From Bondarzewia mesenterica (taxonomy: Eukaryota > Basidiomycota > Agaricomycetes > Russulales > Bondarzewiaceae), in contig SGPL01000556.1 of the NCBI GenBank assembly GCA_004802705.1, positions 1 through 21,435 on the forward strand: a stretch of DNA of 21,435 nt, read 5' to 3'. The position numbers and the translations under genes are program-made. The notes below the pieces were generated by a model that was not told where the DNA came from, did not search any database, and saw only the letters and a list, made by a program, of their open reading frames with translations. Shown here one piece after another: positions 9,117 through 19,300 of this stretch; the stretch's first letter is position 1, and every line of letters starts with the position of its first letter.

Positions 9117-10134
9117 GCCATCTGCACCTCTATTGGACTACGAATAGTGGGTGTGGGCTGAATGGGGAGTCTTGTGCACCCTTCGAGGACTCCACGTTCA
9201 GGCTTTTGCTGTCCAGCACAGTGTGCATCCGTCGTCTTATAAAACCCCTCGTACCGTTGGAGGTGAACAGATTATGTTTAAACCCTTATGCTGCCTATCT
9301 TCTCTACCAAGATGCCCCTCAAAGGCCGATCTAGTATCTAGGTCCTTACTGGGTCACCATGCTCATGAACTTGATCACCGATAAGATACCTATTGACCGA
9401 TTGACGGCCGCTGATATCAAAGCACAGTCTGGCGGGCTTATAGCATTGATCATTATCATTGTCGTCCTCGTTGTGATTGTCGTCAATCAAATACATGTCA
9501 TACGCAAGACAGGGTGGTTGCCACATTATCTCGGTTGGTATGTCCTCGGAGGAGTCATCACGCTCGTGCTCACACTTCTGCCCACGTTAAATCTGCGGAT
9601 ACATTATTACATCTTGGCTATGGTGTTGATACCAGGAACGACTTTCCCAACCAAGTTATCCGCCATTTATCAAGGCTTCTTATTTGGCATGTTCCTGAAT
9701 GGCGCGGCTGCTTGAGGTTACGACTCCATCTTGCAGACCACTGCGCAGGTCAGTCTATGCTTTGTACCGTTTGGAGATGTCTGTTAACAGTGCTGTCCGG
9801 TTGTCAGCTTCAGCGAGATGCACCTCTAGGCTCTGACCTCTCGTCGTTTGCGACCAATTCCTCTACCTATAACACTTCGATACTCCTGCAGGATCAGACC
9901 ATCTTTTGGTCTGCATTACCTAGCGGGGAAAGTTGGGATGGTTTCAGCCTCATCGTCGATGATGTCGAGCATTACATCGGAACTGTGCTGAATTATTCAT
10001 TGTCAGAATTGCAAGCAGAAATACCTCACTTCTTCCAGCTAGCTGTGAGTGAATTTCCATTCTGCATGAGAATGTCAAGAAGGACTGACAGTAACGTTAA
10101 CAGTTTATGAATGCAGGGACTCGCTCAGGTTTGA
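9117..10134 (+). pseudogene. LCCL-domain membrane protein relic, internally deleted
   Basis: Fungal LCCL-domain proteins carry a Cys-rich LCCL domain followed by several membrane segments; their role is unclear. From 9130 the frame reads YWTTNSGCGLNGESCAPFED, the LCCL core. After a frameshift comes KTPRTVGGEQIMFKPL (9239-9288). The sequence then jumps, with a loss of roughly 200-300 residues, to GPYWVTMLMNLITDKIPIDRL (from 9342), a hydrophobic span at about 9430-9490, GWLPHYLGWYVLGGV, LNLRIHYYILAMVLIPGT and SAIYQGFLFGMFLNGAAA. A TGA (9713-9715) follows, then GYDSILQTTAQ, an intron (9749-9807), LQRDAPLGSDL, SGESWDGFSLIVDDVEHY and another intron (10045-10116), ending in a TGA soon after. The N-terminal membrane region and the C-terminus are missing. 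Orientation is opposite to the other nearby relics. Confidence 0.85.
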
Positions 10135-10315
10135 GCAGGAACAGACACGGGCGAAGTTGTGGATCATATGAAAGAAAGCACGAGGGACTCGGAGATGCTG
10201 GAGCCGTATCACACGGTGAACCGTGTGGACGCATGGTCGTTTTGTATAGCTTAGGTGTTTGACCAACTCGCAATGAATCATGGTGCCGACTCCATGAAAA
10301 TATGACACAAAGTGT
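10135..10315. other. Gap between the LCCL relic and the integrase 3' end
   Basis: No gene is seen. It contains a perfect 8-bp palindrome with a 2-nt centre (CACACGGT GA ACCGTGTG, 10210-10227). I found no inverted terminal repeat or target duplication here that would delimit the integrase element. Confidence 0.5.
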
Positions 10316-12134
10316 TCAATTAGGATTGATCTCGTACAGAGATTGACAAATGGACAAAGCATGTACCCAAATGAGTCTATGGACGTGCATGTTATGAGAG
10401 GAACTGTCAAAGTGAGTATGGAGCTCCTGGTCAATATAAGCAACCTTTTCTGGAGAAAAGGGACAGTTTGGTGGCTCGCAAACAACCTCTGCCATGCGAT
10501 CAGGGGTGGTAGCTGTGAACGGGTTACCATTGTCCCATTCATCCACATTGTGTTGAAGAAAATGCATCATGAGCATAGGATTGTCGATGACATCCCAGTC
10601 AATTCCATACCCTTCGATACTATCAATCTAGTCTGGCCCGATGTCATGAAATCTGAGTCCCCTGGGCCCGTCTCGCACCATCCCAAACAAAAACATCTCG
10701 CGTGGACTACATGGTGACTCGCCGCGAATGCTGACCTTATGCGAGTTCCACGCTCAAGCCCAATCCAAAGTGTCCTCATTCACAGTGGCAAGGAAGAGAT
10801 GGTATAGGAGCCAAATGTGAGCAGGTCGATCTGGGTCCAAACCATAGTGGTGCTCAAGTTCAAGGAAGAAGTTCTTCCATTTCTGCCCAAAGCCTTGGGT
10901 GATGTCGTACCACAGACGCTCAATACGTGTATTATGAACACTTCTATATCATGAAATAGTGCAAGTCAGTAGTGATACAAAGGGTGAAAAGGAGAGGAAC
11001 ACGCACCGCCCCCATATGTAAGAGCCACGACCAATCCTTCTGTTTTGCTCCATCCACTCTACAACCTTCACATTCTCCATTCCATGATCACCTCGTACAC
11101 GGCTGGGGATTCCATAGTCTGGTATGGCAGAGAGGAAAAGATCGAGGATGGTAGTGGAGCAGTTGTTGTTATTAACACGGATTCCTACAACCAGACGAGT
11201 CTTGCCATCGACGAAACAATGCTTGACGAGTTTCCAGCGGATAAGACCTGGTGTCAAAAATATTGGAGGATATCAACGAAAAATATGGACAATATAATCA
11301 ACAAGATAGTTCTGTTGCCTACCGTGCTGGCCATCGTGATGCCAGAGAGAGTTTGGCCTGGGAACATTGTAGACCTTGCGATGAATGCGACGATCTCCAA
11401 AAATGGCAGGAGAACCATGCACACACACATACGAAGCGGCAATACGACCAGTAGGGACACGATGACCTTGTGCTCTAAGGCACCCACTGAGCATGCAGCG
11501 GCCAAAGTTAAGAAAGATGTCCAAGATGTGAGCGATCATATCATCGAGTTGAGCATTAGACATGGTGGAGACAGGAGGTGTAGTGGAGGAATATGAGCGT
11601 TCAATTGTGCCGTTGGGCTGGTGATAGACCGGTGTGCCAGGTTGGACCAAGCCATGCTCGAGGGCATGGTGACGAATCATGCGGGCATTACATTGAAAAA
11701 TTGGGGCAAGTCCAAATGGACCACAGAGCTCTAAGGCTTGTGCAAAGAATTGGCAGTCGATCTGAATTCTTGGGCAGCCTCGCCTCCCAGTATGAGTCTG
11801 CGTGGTGATGAGAAAGCTGGGACCTTCTTGAGGGTCAGAAGACTGTTGGTCGGCATCATCAAGAGCCTCAACTATGTCAGCGACGCTTTGCTTAAGTGTC
11901 CTGTACTCAGTGGAGGGGATGAGATGACGGTGCTTAAGGTTTTGTCAGTGACAGTAAGTAAAGAAAATAAATCAAGAAGCACATTACCTGCTCGGCTGCA
12001 TGTAGTAACTGTAGGACTTGGTTTCGCTGTTGGTCAAGGCGGGTCCAGTCTCCAACTTGAGTGAAGAGCGCTTCAATGACGCGATTGCAAAGCACATCAT
12101 ACGCGGCGTGGATGTTATGTAGTTGATCTGGCAT
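10316..12134 (-). mobile_element. DDE integrase-core gene of a basidiomycete transposable element, two premature stops
   Basis: Retroviral-integrase-type DDE enzymes cut and join DNA ends. The model has exons 12134-11988, 11932-11323, 11247-11007 and 10943-10316, with introns of 55, 75 and 63 nt. The spliced length is 1626 nt, 541 codons plus stop, in one frame. The N-terminal region is helical. The middle reads GRRGCPRIQID, FGRCMLSGCLRAQGHRVP and IHRKVYNVPRPNSLWHHDGQH. The catalytic residues are all present: Asp in HHDGQH, Asp in SRVRGDHG, Glu in NTRIERLW, with 34 residues between the second Asp and the Glu. The C-terminus has HIWLLYHLFL, RMAEVVCEPPNCPFSPEKVA and a natural TGA. Two in-frame stops, TGA (10754-10756) and TAG (10628-10630), break the last exon, each explicable by one C-to-T change. 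The start at 12134 is the first ATG in the exon, but an upstream exon spliced near 12183-12235 is possible. No terminal repeats were found. Confidence 0.85.
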
Positions 12135-12349
12135 GATATAGTCTAGACACCGGTAGGATCTGTCATCTACGAGTGAGCAGGTATCAAGACATTGATTGCA
12201 ATCGAGAGAAATGGCTATACAGCTCACCTGCAAGATGAGAAGCTTGGGGGACTAGGTGATGGTGGGAGTGTTGAAAAAGCACAGCCGACAGTTGCAATTG
12301 CCCCAGTGGCGGCCAGTCTGTCATGTAGCTGATATGGGCCTGCAAAGAC

Positions 12350-12696
12350 TGATAAAAATTGATACTCCCTGATGGGCTGCGCACGATCAAAAGATAAGAA
12401 AAACTGACAAAAGTCGATAAAAGACAGTTTATGATGTCGTGAATATACTGATAAAATCTGATAAAATTGATACAGAGTGGGCAGTAATAAGGTTTTATTG
12501 ACATGAGTTCAAAAAGACTTACTGAGCAGACAAAAATGTCGTATGCATGCAACACGAACTGTGTCTCGAGGTACAAGTGGTTAGTGATATGTATCAAATT
12601 TAACCAATAATTATCGATGACCGTACAATGTTATTTGCTCATATGACTTGACGAATATTCATGAATGTCAATAAAGAATAATAAAGATTGATAAAA
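12350..12696. repeat. Repeated TGATAAAA motifs upstream of the integrase gene
   Basis: TGATAAAA occurs at 12350-12357, 12449-12456, 12459-12466 and 12689-12696, and CGATAAAA at 12415. Two copies are extended to TGATAAAA(A)TTGATAC (12350 and 12459). The stretch is AT-rich and lies upstream of the minus-strand integrase gene, where subterminal transposase-binding repeats would be expected. That role is inference. Confidence 0.6.
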
Positions 12697-13110
12697 ACCG
12701 GAAAAATGCTATAAAAAGCATGGAAATTTGATGTGAATTGTATTTTTGTCACGAGAAATGGTTAACTCTAAAGACGATAGGTATAAAGCATTTTGTATAA
12801 AGTCTAGCAGCCGTATGGTGCGTAAATTGTCTAATAACATCCATCATAGTTGACAAGTGTTACTCTGCCTTCAACAGGGGCGTGAATTAGACTCGTTGTC
12901 CGCCAACGGCAACCTCAGATATATATTCGGATTCTCCATCGGCCGCTGCGCTAGCTCGACACTGTTACACCAGTTTGTTTCACTGACTTTTGATATGTGT
13001 GATAGATCCTTTACCCTTCAACATCGAGGCACATCCACACGAGTCCAAGACTCTTCGGAAGTATACGATGCCATCGTTCTACAGTACGGCACTATAGTAA
13101 ACGATTTGGA

Positions 13111-13150
13111 GTCCAGACAGGCTAAAGCGCACACTCCGCGAGGCTCCCGC
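13111..13150 (+). repeat. Left copy of a ~40-bp direct repeat
   Basis: Begins GTCCAGACAGGCTAAA and continues into a 24-bp core (13127-13150: GCGCACACTCCGCGAG, then GCTCCCGC). The core is identical to 18250-18273. The copies differ by a 4-bp insertion (TAAG) after GCTAAA and a small change near the start. Confidence 0.85.
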
Positions 13151-13528
13151 GCTGTGCCAGAGTGAGATCGACGACGTATGTGACACTAACCCCTGTGGTT
13201 CAGACGAGCTCTGGGTCCGATATAATTGTACCGAAATACTCGCAAAATTGTTCCACCTAAGACAGCTAACGAAATCTAGTGAGTGTTGAGGTATTCCGAG
13301 CATGAATACAATGCGACCGCACTGTTGTCAAGGCCAAAGTGAGCCTGTGTCTCGAGCTTAATGCTTGGAGTGCTTTCTCCTTTTTTCCCCGTTCATCATC
13401 AGATTCGCATTTCTCGACTTTTTCCCAATTCTGTTTCTGATCGAACGACCACAGGTGTCGACGACGATTTTAAATTCAGACTTCTTCTAATTTTTTTTGT
13501 ATATCGGCCGAGGAACGATCGGGTCTGA

Positions 13529-13578
13529 GGTAAGTACACACTGGTACTTACATTGAGCACTTGTTCTGAGTACTTACC
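13529..13578. repeat. Overlapping inverted repeats GGTAAGTAC / GTACTTACC
   Basis: GTAAGTAC (13530-13537) is followed after 6 nt by its exact complement GTACTTAC (13544-13551) and again by GTACTTACC (13570-13578), which pairs with all 9 bases of GGTAAGTAC (13529-13537). Two alternative hairpins share one arm. It lies downstream of the sugar transporter gene; function is unknown. Confidence 0.75.
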
Positions 13579-13981
13579 CTCCCTGTGGGCCGTGCAAGGA
13601 GTCGGGCGGTCAAGGCCCGATGCCGATCACTGGGTCAAAGTATCGTAGGAACATTTCAACAAAACCCAGCGGCTGCGGTTGTAGACTTTGCTGTAGACTC
13701 CGTTCAACAGAGACATCGGTCATCCTAGAAGCGGCGCAACAGTTACCCAAAGACGCAAAGTTGTGTAAGGCTCCACTCAAGAAGTACAGACGTGGAAAGA
13801 TGACCAAGAGAAAGGGGATTGGAGTTGTGTGAAGGAGAAGGATACAGCGTCCAAACTTCAACCTTCGACCTTGACCATTCCGACTTACCAGAAAATAAAA
13901 GCCCAGCGAAATGCAATCACATGAAAAGGAAAGGGGGGAAAGGTGGAGAAATACGATATGCGCAAGCGGACCGCAGACGTG

Positions 13982-16247
13982 TTACGCGGCCGACTTTTCG
14001 TGTAACTCTTCTGTGGACATCTTTTCCTCCAATGAGGGTGACCCTGGCGGGATGGCGCCCGCTTGATGGAGGGCATGGCCATGTATATGCTCTGTGGCGT
14101 GCTCGCCGTCGAATAGAACTGCAGTCTCCTCGAGGGAGAGGCCTTTAGTCTCCTTGACGAAGAAGAAGAGGTAGACGACCTCGAACGCGAGCCAACACAC
14201 GTAGACGATCTATAAACACATATATTTAGTAGGTAGCGTTGAAAGACACTCGGAGAAGCGGAATGGTATCGAAGAGGTGGTGCTGAACGTACGTAGTACT
14301 TCCACCCAATCTTTTCGAGTGCGATGGGGTTGACGTATTGGTTGAAGATGAGCGCGACAGAGATGGTGAAGTTGAATATGTTAAAGCCCTTTGCACGAAT
14401 AGGATAGGGCAAAATCTCGACGGTGTACGAAACGATCAACGGTGAAAATGCCAAGCTATTCCGTACAGATCAGCTTGAGTTGCCGAGGTATGAAGAAATT
14501 ATCGCTGAGCAGCTCACCTGTATGAGGTTGCGAAGAGGAAAATGGATGCAATGACGGCGTGCGCGGCACCAGCCGTGCCGTGCTGCGCGAATAGAGCGGA
14601 GCAGATGGTTTGCAAAGTGAAAAAGAGGAGCATTCCGCAGGCGGAGGTTAAGAACAACACGCGACGACCCAAGCGATCCACCATGGTTGATGAGAGACAG
14701 GCCCAGAACAAGTTCCAGATTTGCAAGATACCATTGATGAGAAGCTATTGCGAGAAAAATAAACAACACGGCCCACGGAATATGTTGACATGACAAAAGT
14801 GAACATACCTGGATGGTGGGGTCGGTGATCCCAATAGTGTCAAAGACCTTGTTGAGGTAGTAGGAGATAAGACCATTGCCGGACCATTGAGAGAAGAAGG
14901 CGATGGCAATGATGATCCGCATGCGTCTTCTGTTGCCAGGTGTGGCAAAGAGTGACTTGTAACCAACATTTTCGGCAACTGCACAAAATACAACATGTCA
15001 GATCTCGGCGCACATAAAACATGTGTCAACGTTGCCGAACCATTTCTGTCAAATTCTATGGCTGCCTTGATTTCTTCGTATTCATAAACAACAAGGGGAT
15101 CTTGCCTGTACCTCGTGAGCAGGTTATGCGACCTCATTCTGTGAAAAATACTGACTCGTTGCCATCGGCATGATAATAGGCGAGTGTCTTGATGGCCTCT
15201 GCATGACGGTCCTTACTGACTAGCCAACGAGGAGACTCTGGCACGAAGTACACCAAGAGAACCTGGACTATCGCTGGAAGACCCTGCAGGAGAGACGGAA
15301 TACGCCAAGCCCACTCTGATTTTATATGTTGCGTTCCAAACGTTGTCCATGCCGCGCTAGTCAGACGAAAGGATTGTGAGAGTTCATTCGATAATGTGAT
15401 CATCGACGAAAGATGATATTTCATACACAATAGAACCGGCATTCCAGAGAGAATTGTAGAGCGACGTTAGAGGAGCACGGTACGTGGGATACGAAATCTC
15501 CGTGACAAGCATAGGCGCCGCGTTAGCTGAGTTTGAAAGGGTGACCCGCTTGATCAAAATCCTTTGCACAATGGACTGTTGAGAGCATACCAGCAAATGT
15601 GAGACCGAAACCGATGAGGAAGCTATATCACAAAGAATAGAAAGAGTTTCGGTATATGAGCGACTGGTGACTTACCGAGCACCAAGGAACATGCCGACGG
15701 AATGCGCCGCCGTCTGGATGGCCGTGGCGACACACATGATGGCAGCACCAAGGAGCACGCTACTACGACGTCCAATTCCATCAGAAAGGTAAGGTGCAAA
15801 TGGATATCCAGCGAGAGATCCGATGTTCTGCGTAAGAGTTCATTAGCTGTAAGGGCAAGAGAGAAGCAACGAACTTACCTGAATAGCATTCAGAAGACCA
15901 AGNCTGCCACCTTGAGGGTTATTGAAGTAGTTCTTCCATTGGTCCTCCGACTGCAGGGCGTTCATCATACTTCCATCGTAGCCATTCGTAGAGGAGGTTA
16001 TCAGACTGGAAGTGATGCGAGATGAGCTGGAGAGGATGCCACGTATGGTTTCTCCGACCAACATACAGTAAGACGATCCAGGCATTGAGTGCTATGATCC
16101 TGGTGGCAATTAAATCAGTGCTGCTAGCAAAGCGGTGTATAAAGTATTGAATACACACCGCCTATTGTTGTACCACTTTCGCTTGGGATCGATGAGATCC
16201 GCATAACCTGCCTCCTTGACGTTGGCGACGACGGCACCTGCACCCAT
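13982..16247 (-). CDS. MFS sugar transporter (hexose/lactose permease-like), 12 exons, intact
   Basis: Proton-coupled sugar uptake through the plasma membrane is the likely role; the exact sugar cannot be read. Exons: 16247-16159, 16099-16067, 16005-15879, 15827-15676, 15622-15591, 15526-15427, 15356-15156, 15105-15041, 14978-14809, 14744-14518, 14455-14293, 14209-13982. All introns are GT-AG, 50-83 nt. The spliced length is 1587 nt, 528 residues, the usual family size, with no stop. Family signatures: ITSSTNGYDGSMM in the first membrane segment, DGIGRR (about 99-104), PESPRWL (217-223), DRLGRR in the second half, and ETKGLSLEE (473-481) before a hydrophilic tail. NGLISYYLNKVFDTIGI and FSPLIVSYTVEILPYPIRAKG match lactose permease-like fungal transporters. 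The ATG is followed directly by MGAGAVVANVKEAGY. One undetermined base (N, 15903) leaves residue 75 as Arg or Ser. The gene diverges from the SDR 3.2 kb away. Confidence 0.95.
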
Positions 16248-16311
16248 GATGATCGTAAAACTTGTTCTGAATATAAAAGGTGAGTGGAGGAATCGGGTGA
16301 AGAAAAATAAT

Positions 16312-16329
16312 CCCACCGGTGGGTTTATA
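16312..16329 (-). promoter_or_regulatory. Candidate TATA box abutting a perfect 12-bp palindrome, transporter promoter
   Basis: Read on the minus strand, TATAAA (16329-16324) is immediately followed by the perfect palindrome CCCACCGGTGGG (16323-16312). The TATA-like sequence lies about 77 bp upstream of the transporter ATG, a plausible distance when the 5' UTR is short. The palindrome could be an operator for a dimeric regulator. Its position is seen; its function is inferred. Confidence 0.45.
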
Positions 16330-19300
16330 TTTCTGCATGGCAAGTCCAGGTGATCCAGCTGTGTGGGTTTCAACGAAGATTCTCCTTCAGCATTCACCCT
16401 GCACGGTTCAGTCGGGCCACCTCGAGTCTGGTGCTTTGGATGCCTTTCCAATGTTTTTTCTGGGACACCATACGCACCTTTGCAAGGACAAGCGATACGG
16501 AAAAGTTCCCTGCAAAGTCAGTGTTTTGTGAAATGGAACAAAGAATTATTCATTTGATCCACAGGTTCAAATGACGCAAGATACTTAGAAAATAATCCCA
16601 AGAGCCTTTGATTCTTCCAATTTTTGGCACATACATATGGTCGCAATTGCCGCCTGGCTAGGGCCTGAGGCAGCGCCGTCATGATTGCGCGTAGCATAAG
16701 TATTCACCTTGGTCACACGGTGACCTTGCTATGTTTTAAACTCCGAATCCCCGCGAACGGAGCCGTCACCCGTGACACAACCTCCACAATGACACTCGTT
16801 CAGGTCTCTCCTGGTTAAAATAGCTGAATCCAAGTACCATCCGAAAAACACCAAGGAGCTGTAAAATATTTTCGGCTTCCCCTTATTTCCGCTTTTCACA
16901 TGGTGCGAAGAATTTCCTGCGAAGTCCAACCTTTTAAACATCTTCCGCTTTGTGGCGCAACAATCAAATACAGAGCGTCATAAGCCTCATGTGTATCTTT
17001 ATCGCCTGGGTAGTTTTCTGTAAGTACTCGCCTCGAGGCTGAAACCTTCGTCCCATGCTCCCCGGGCGGTCCGTTGTCAGACCTAACTGGCCAGACATTC
17101 TCACCCAGTGGCCTTCCTAACTTGACCCTCTCGTGATCCTTCTGGCGCGCATTGAATACGTCACGGCACGGGCCTCATCTATATCGAGTGCTCGGCTCCG
17201 TATACATCACTTCTCCGCTATAGCCCTCGCTTGCACATACTTAATTCCCCACAGCGCTCTCCAATATCAAGTACGGACCTTGGGCCTTCAACTCAAGTCT
17301 GTGATCGAACGGACCCGATTTTTTTCTGCATGTGCCTCCATTTGACCTTGAACGTTCGTCTCCCCATTTTCCTCTCAAATGTATCCGTGATGCGTGTCGT
17401 TCGTATAGTGCCTGCGCCCCACTCTCTGTCTCATAGCTCAAGCTTCTCACCTCTGAACAGATTTCCATTCCTCCCTTGCTCCCCCCAGCAAGGGCTTCAA
17501 CTCCTGCTCTCAATATTTTTCTTTTCTTCAATTTTACTCGACATCCTGATGATTATGTTATGCCACGAACCGTACGCTACCATACGTTTCACCTGCCTCA
17601 ACAAGCCCATCCTATCGTCTGTGGAACAATTCGAGTGTCGCGCGCTCCGATCCGCGTCGCACAAGTCCTTGAGGTGTCACCTGAAACTTGGGGTCGTAGC
17701 TCTGTGATGATGCGATGGCAAATTCGGGCGGCTTGATGTAACTTATTCTCTAACTCAAAGTCAACTTTCTCTCTCTAGAATTCTGCATGTGCTGTCTGCC
17801 GACAGGAACCGGACACCATCACAATACAATCCCGCTGTGTAAAATACACTGCAACAGCCGCTCCAGTCCGGTCTTACAGCGTAAGGCCCTTCCTATCTAC
17901 AGTTCGAGGAGCGATACGTCGTCCTGCCCACAAACAGAAGAGAAAACAACGAAAGCAAGCAAGTATATCGATTCGCAAATCATGTATTCAACAACAATAT
18001 GTGATCACTGTGTATCATGATCAGTAGATGGTCTCAGTCCGTCTCGTAGTCCATGCCCATATGCATCTTGCAGGACCCACAACCCCGCCTCCGACAACAT
18101 CCTAGACCGGTGACCACTGACCGTCTGTCTGAGGGGCGACGTGAAAGGCTGGCAATCTGCCTGAGCGTCATGGCATCGCTGATACGCAGGACTCTTCAAC
18201 CACTGGAAATTTTGCCTTCCGATCCCATTAGTCCCGCAGGCTAAATAAGGCGCACACTCCGCGAGGCTCCCGCACCACGTCAATGTTGATGAAAATCCAG
18301 ACCCTTGCCGTATGCATTCTACAGATCTAGCGATGCGATTGCCGGCGAGAACGGTTACCTCGGATCGCGGTGTCGCAGTGGATTGCCGGGGCTTGGGAGA
18401 GGGGTTGATGTCGAATCTCGTCTCTCGATGCCCCCCATCACTCGTATCAAGAATCCTAAAGCCAGAAATACGTAAAGAAAGTTCAAGGCACGCGTGCATA
18501 TCTGGCGAGAGTGAGACAGACTCATCTGCTCACTAGACGCCGGGGGTTCGTAGGGGATGAGCGACGCATTCAAGATACACTTAGTATACGAACACGATCG
18601 CGAGAGATGAATCTCAGATGGCAACACGCCGAGTACGAATGATTTATCAAAAATTGTGGAGTGAAGATGCGAGCGAGCGCCAGCGTCCAGTTTCTGATAC
18701 CCGATCTGTACATGCAGACACGCGACGAAAGACCTGGAGGTGGACGACACTGTCCTGGTATTAAACGAGACAGGTTTTTAAATTAAAGTGGGTTGCGATA
18801 TCTACAGACGCGCGTGGTGCACGTTAACTTGCAAAATTCCGAAATATCCGGTGGGGTCCTGTCCTTGCCCGGTCCTTCTTAACGCGTGTCGCGGGTTCAT
18901 ACCCGAGGGGTAACTGTTTGACCAGCAGGAAGATTGAACCAGTTTTTAAAGGAAACGTGAGCACTGAAACCGAATAAAAAGCACCTGAGAATAGACCACA
19001 CGAGGTAGACGGGAGCAAAAACGCGTGGGAACATTTCCTCTCCGCGACCTGCGATTGCCAATCTCTGTCTGCGCTGCCGACGCGATTGCGTGTCTCGGCT
19101 CCACTCCGATCTCCGAATGTACTCATAGCCTGCGCGAAATCATTGTTTGTCTCGCGAGCTCAACTATTGCTGCGATTAGGGAGCGTTCTTTCATGTGGAA
19201 TTTCGCGCATGGCAAATCTGTGATTCCAGTGATTTTGTAGTCGAATTGTAGTCCATTTACAACAAACGGGAGTCATTTTCGAGCTCCGACACGAAGACGG

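Larger units (their letters stand above)
12697..13981. other. Intergenic stretch with possible decayed coding sequence
   Basis: At 12890-13165 a plus-strand frame has a protein-like part (SSEVYDAIVLQYGTIVNDLE). It would continue after a frameshift as LKRTLREAPALCQSEIDDVC in another frame up to about 13280. No family was recognised, so this may be another gene relic. The rest, up to the transporter stop codon, shows short open frames only. Confidence 0.4.

Noticed and set aside
2617..10134. Definite Helitron assignment for the fragment cluster
   Set aside because: No Rep/helicase sequence and no convincing TC...CTRR ends were found; kept only as a hypothesis.
13620..13861. Open frames on both strands downstream of the transporter
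   Set aside because: Short, unconserved in appearance, in the transporter 3' flank; no introns or domain.
15903..15903. Possible frameshift in the transporter at an undetermined base
   Set aside because: The frame is continuous with the N counted as one base; it is just an ambiguous base call.
17231..17707. 158-codon plus-strand open frame
   Set aside because: Pyrimidine-rich sequence, no family resemblance and a competing frame over the same DNA; treated as non-coding.
18005..18750. Two overlapping minus-strand open frames of 131 and 164 codons
   Set aside because: Different frames over the same DNA, one without an ATG start, no domain and no splice logic.
18880..18910. tRNA-Lys-like sequence (CTTCTTAA followed by GCGGGTTCATACCCG)
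   Set aside because: The anticodon stem does not pair, the T-loop lacks the conserved A, and no D-arm or acceptor stem could be found.
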